Shown here piece by piece: positions 5,067 through 5,275 of a stretch of 5,275 nucleotides of DNA. The notes under the pieces were generated by a model, which was not told the DNA's origin, searched no databases, and saw only the letters and a list, made by a program, of their open reading frames with translations. Position 1 is the first letter of the stretch, and every line of letters begins with the position of its first letter. The position numbers and the translations under genes were made by a program. This DNA comes from Clostridiales bacterium (GTDB lineage: Bacteria; Bacillota_A; Clostridia; Peptostreptococcales; Anaerovoracaceae): NCBI GenBank assembly GCA_024697655.1, contig JAILFI010000090.1, positions 1-5,275 of the forward strand. The letters are read 5' to 3'.

Positions 5067-5275
5067 ATGAATACAAATCCATCTACACAAAAGAATGCGA
5101 ACGACGAACCGTTCGTGGTCGTGATTCCGGCATACAAGCCGGACAAGAAACTGCTTGTTCTGCTGGACCAACTCCGTATCCGCGGCTTTGACCGGATCAT
5201 CGTCGTCGACGACGGCAGCGGCCAGGACTATCAGACCATCTTTACAGAAGCTGCCTCGCTGGGGGCAGAAATCCT
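5067..5275 (+). CDS. Family 2 glycosyltransferase, N-terminal part only
   Basis: The frame starts at ATG 5067, with AAAGGAG six bases upstream, and runs off the right edge after 69 complete codons. After about 14 polar residues the sequence FVVVIPAYKPDKKLL (16-30) forms the first strand and nucleotide-binding turn of a GT-A fold. FDRIIVVDDGSGQD (41-54) carries the Asp-Asp-Gly-Ser motif that binds the nucleotide sugar in GT2 enzymes. Such proteins build cell-wall, capsule or lipid-linked glycans. Acceptor, sugar and any C-terminal membrane part are outside the window. The strong terminator upstream makes this the first gene of a new unit. Confidence 0.85.
   Translation, partial: MNTNPSTQKNANDEPFVVVIPAYKPDKKLLVLLDQLRIRGFDRIIVVDDGSGQDYQTIFTEAASLGAEI

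Overview
The window looks like chromosomal DNA from a Gram-positive anaerobe, probably Bacillota (Clostridia-like) or Coriobacteriia. The clues are GC-rich coding sequence with AT-rich gaps, AAGGAG-type ribosome binding sites, sigma-A-like promoters (TATAAT), compact intrinsic terminators, and an 11-helix bacterial NSS transporter. No 16S or taxonomic marker is present, so this is inference. I see no tRNA, rRNA, CRISPR array, insertion sequence or phage gene.

Left part (minus strand). Reading from about 2440 down to 1 there are two transcription units. The first is a membrane-anchored DNA/RNA non-specific endonuclease with a Cys/His metal-binding tail (1395-2408), followed by a YgjP/DUF45-type zinc metallopeptidase (554-1369) and a strong terminator (529-551). 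The second starts from a good promoter at 463-491, runs through a leader of about 160 nt with a terminator-like hairpin just before the gene (331-360), and enters a secreted, acidic, Pro/Glu-rich protein that leaves the window at base 1.

Middle and right part (plus strand). A TetR-family regulator (2609-3262) with its own terminator is followed by a sodium:neurotransmitter-symporter family transporter (3449-4837) with an 11-bp-stem terminator. Next comes the start of a family 2 glycosyltransferase (5067 to the window end).

The clearest systems-level signal is a pair of matching palindromes, one in the tetR promoter (2534-2550) and one just downstream of the predicted transporter start site (3402-3416). 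They share arm length, spacer length and core, and differ by symmetric changes that keep each palindrome intact. The simplest reading is a self-regulating TetR repressor controlling an adjacent amino-acid-type transporter. Other points of note are the attenuator-like leader of the secreted protein, a possible leaderless start for the nuclease, and ribosome binding sites placed in hairpin loops at two genes (tetR and the glycosyltransferase).
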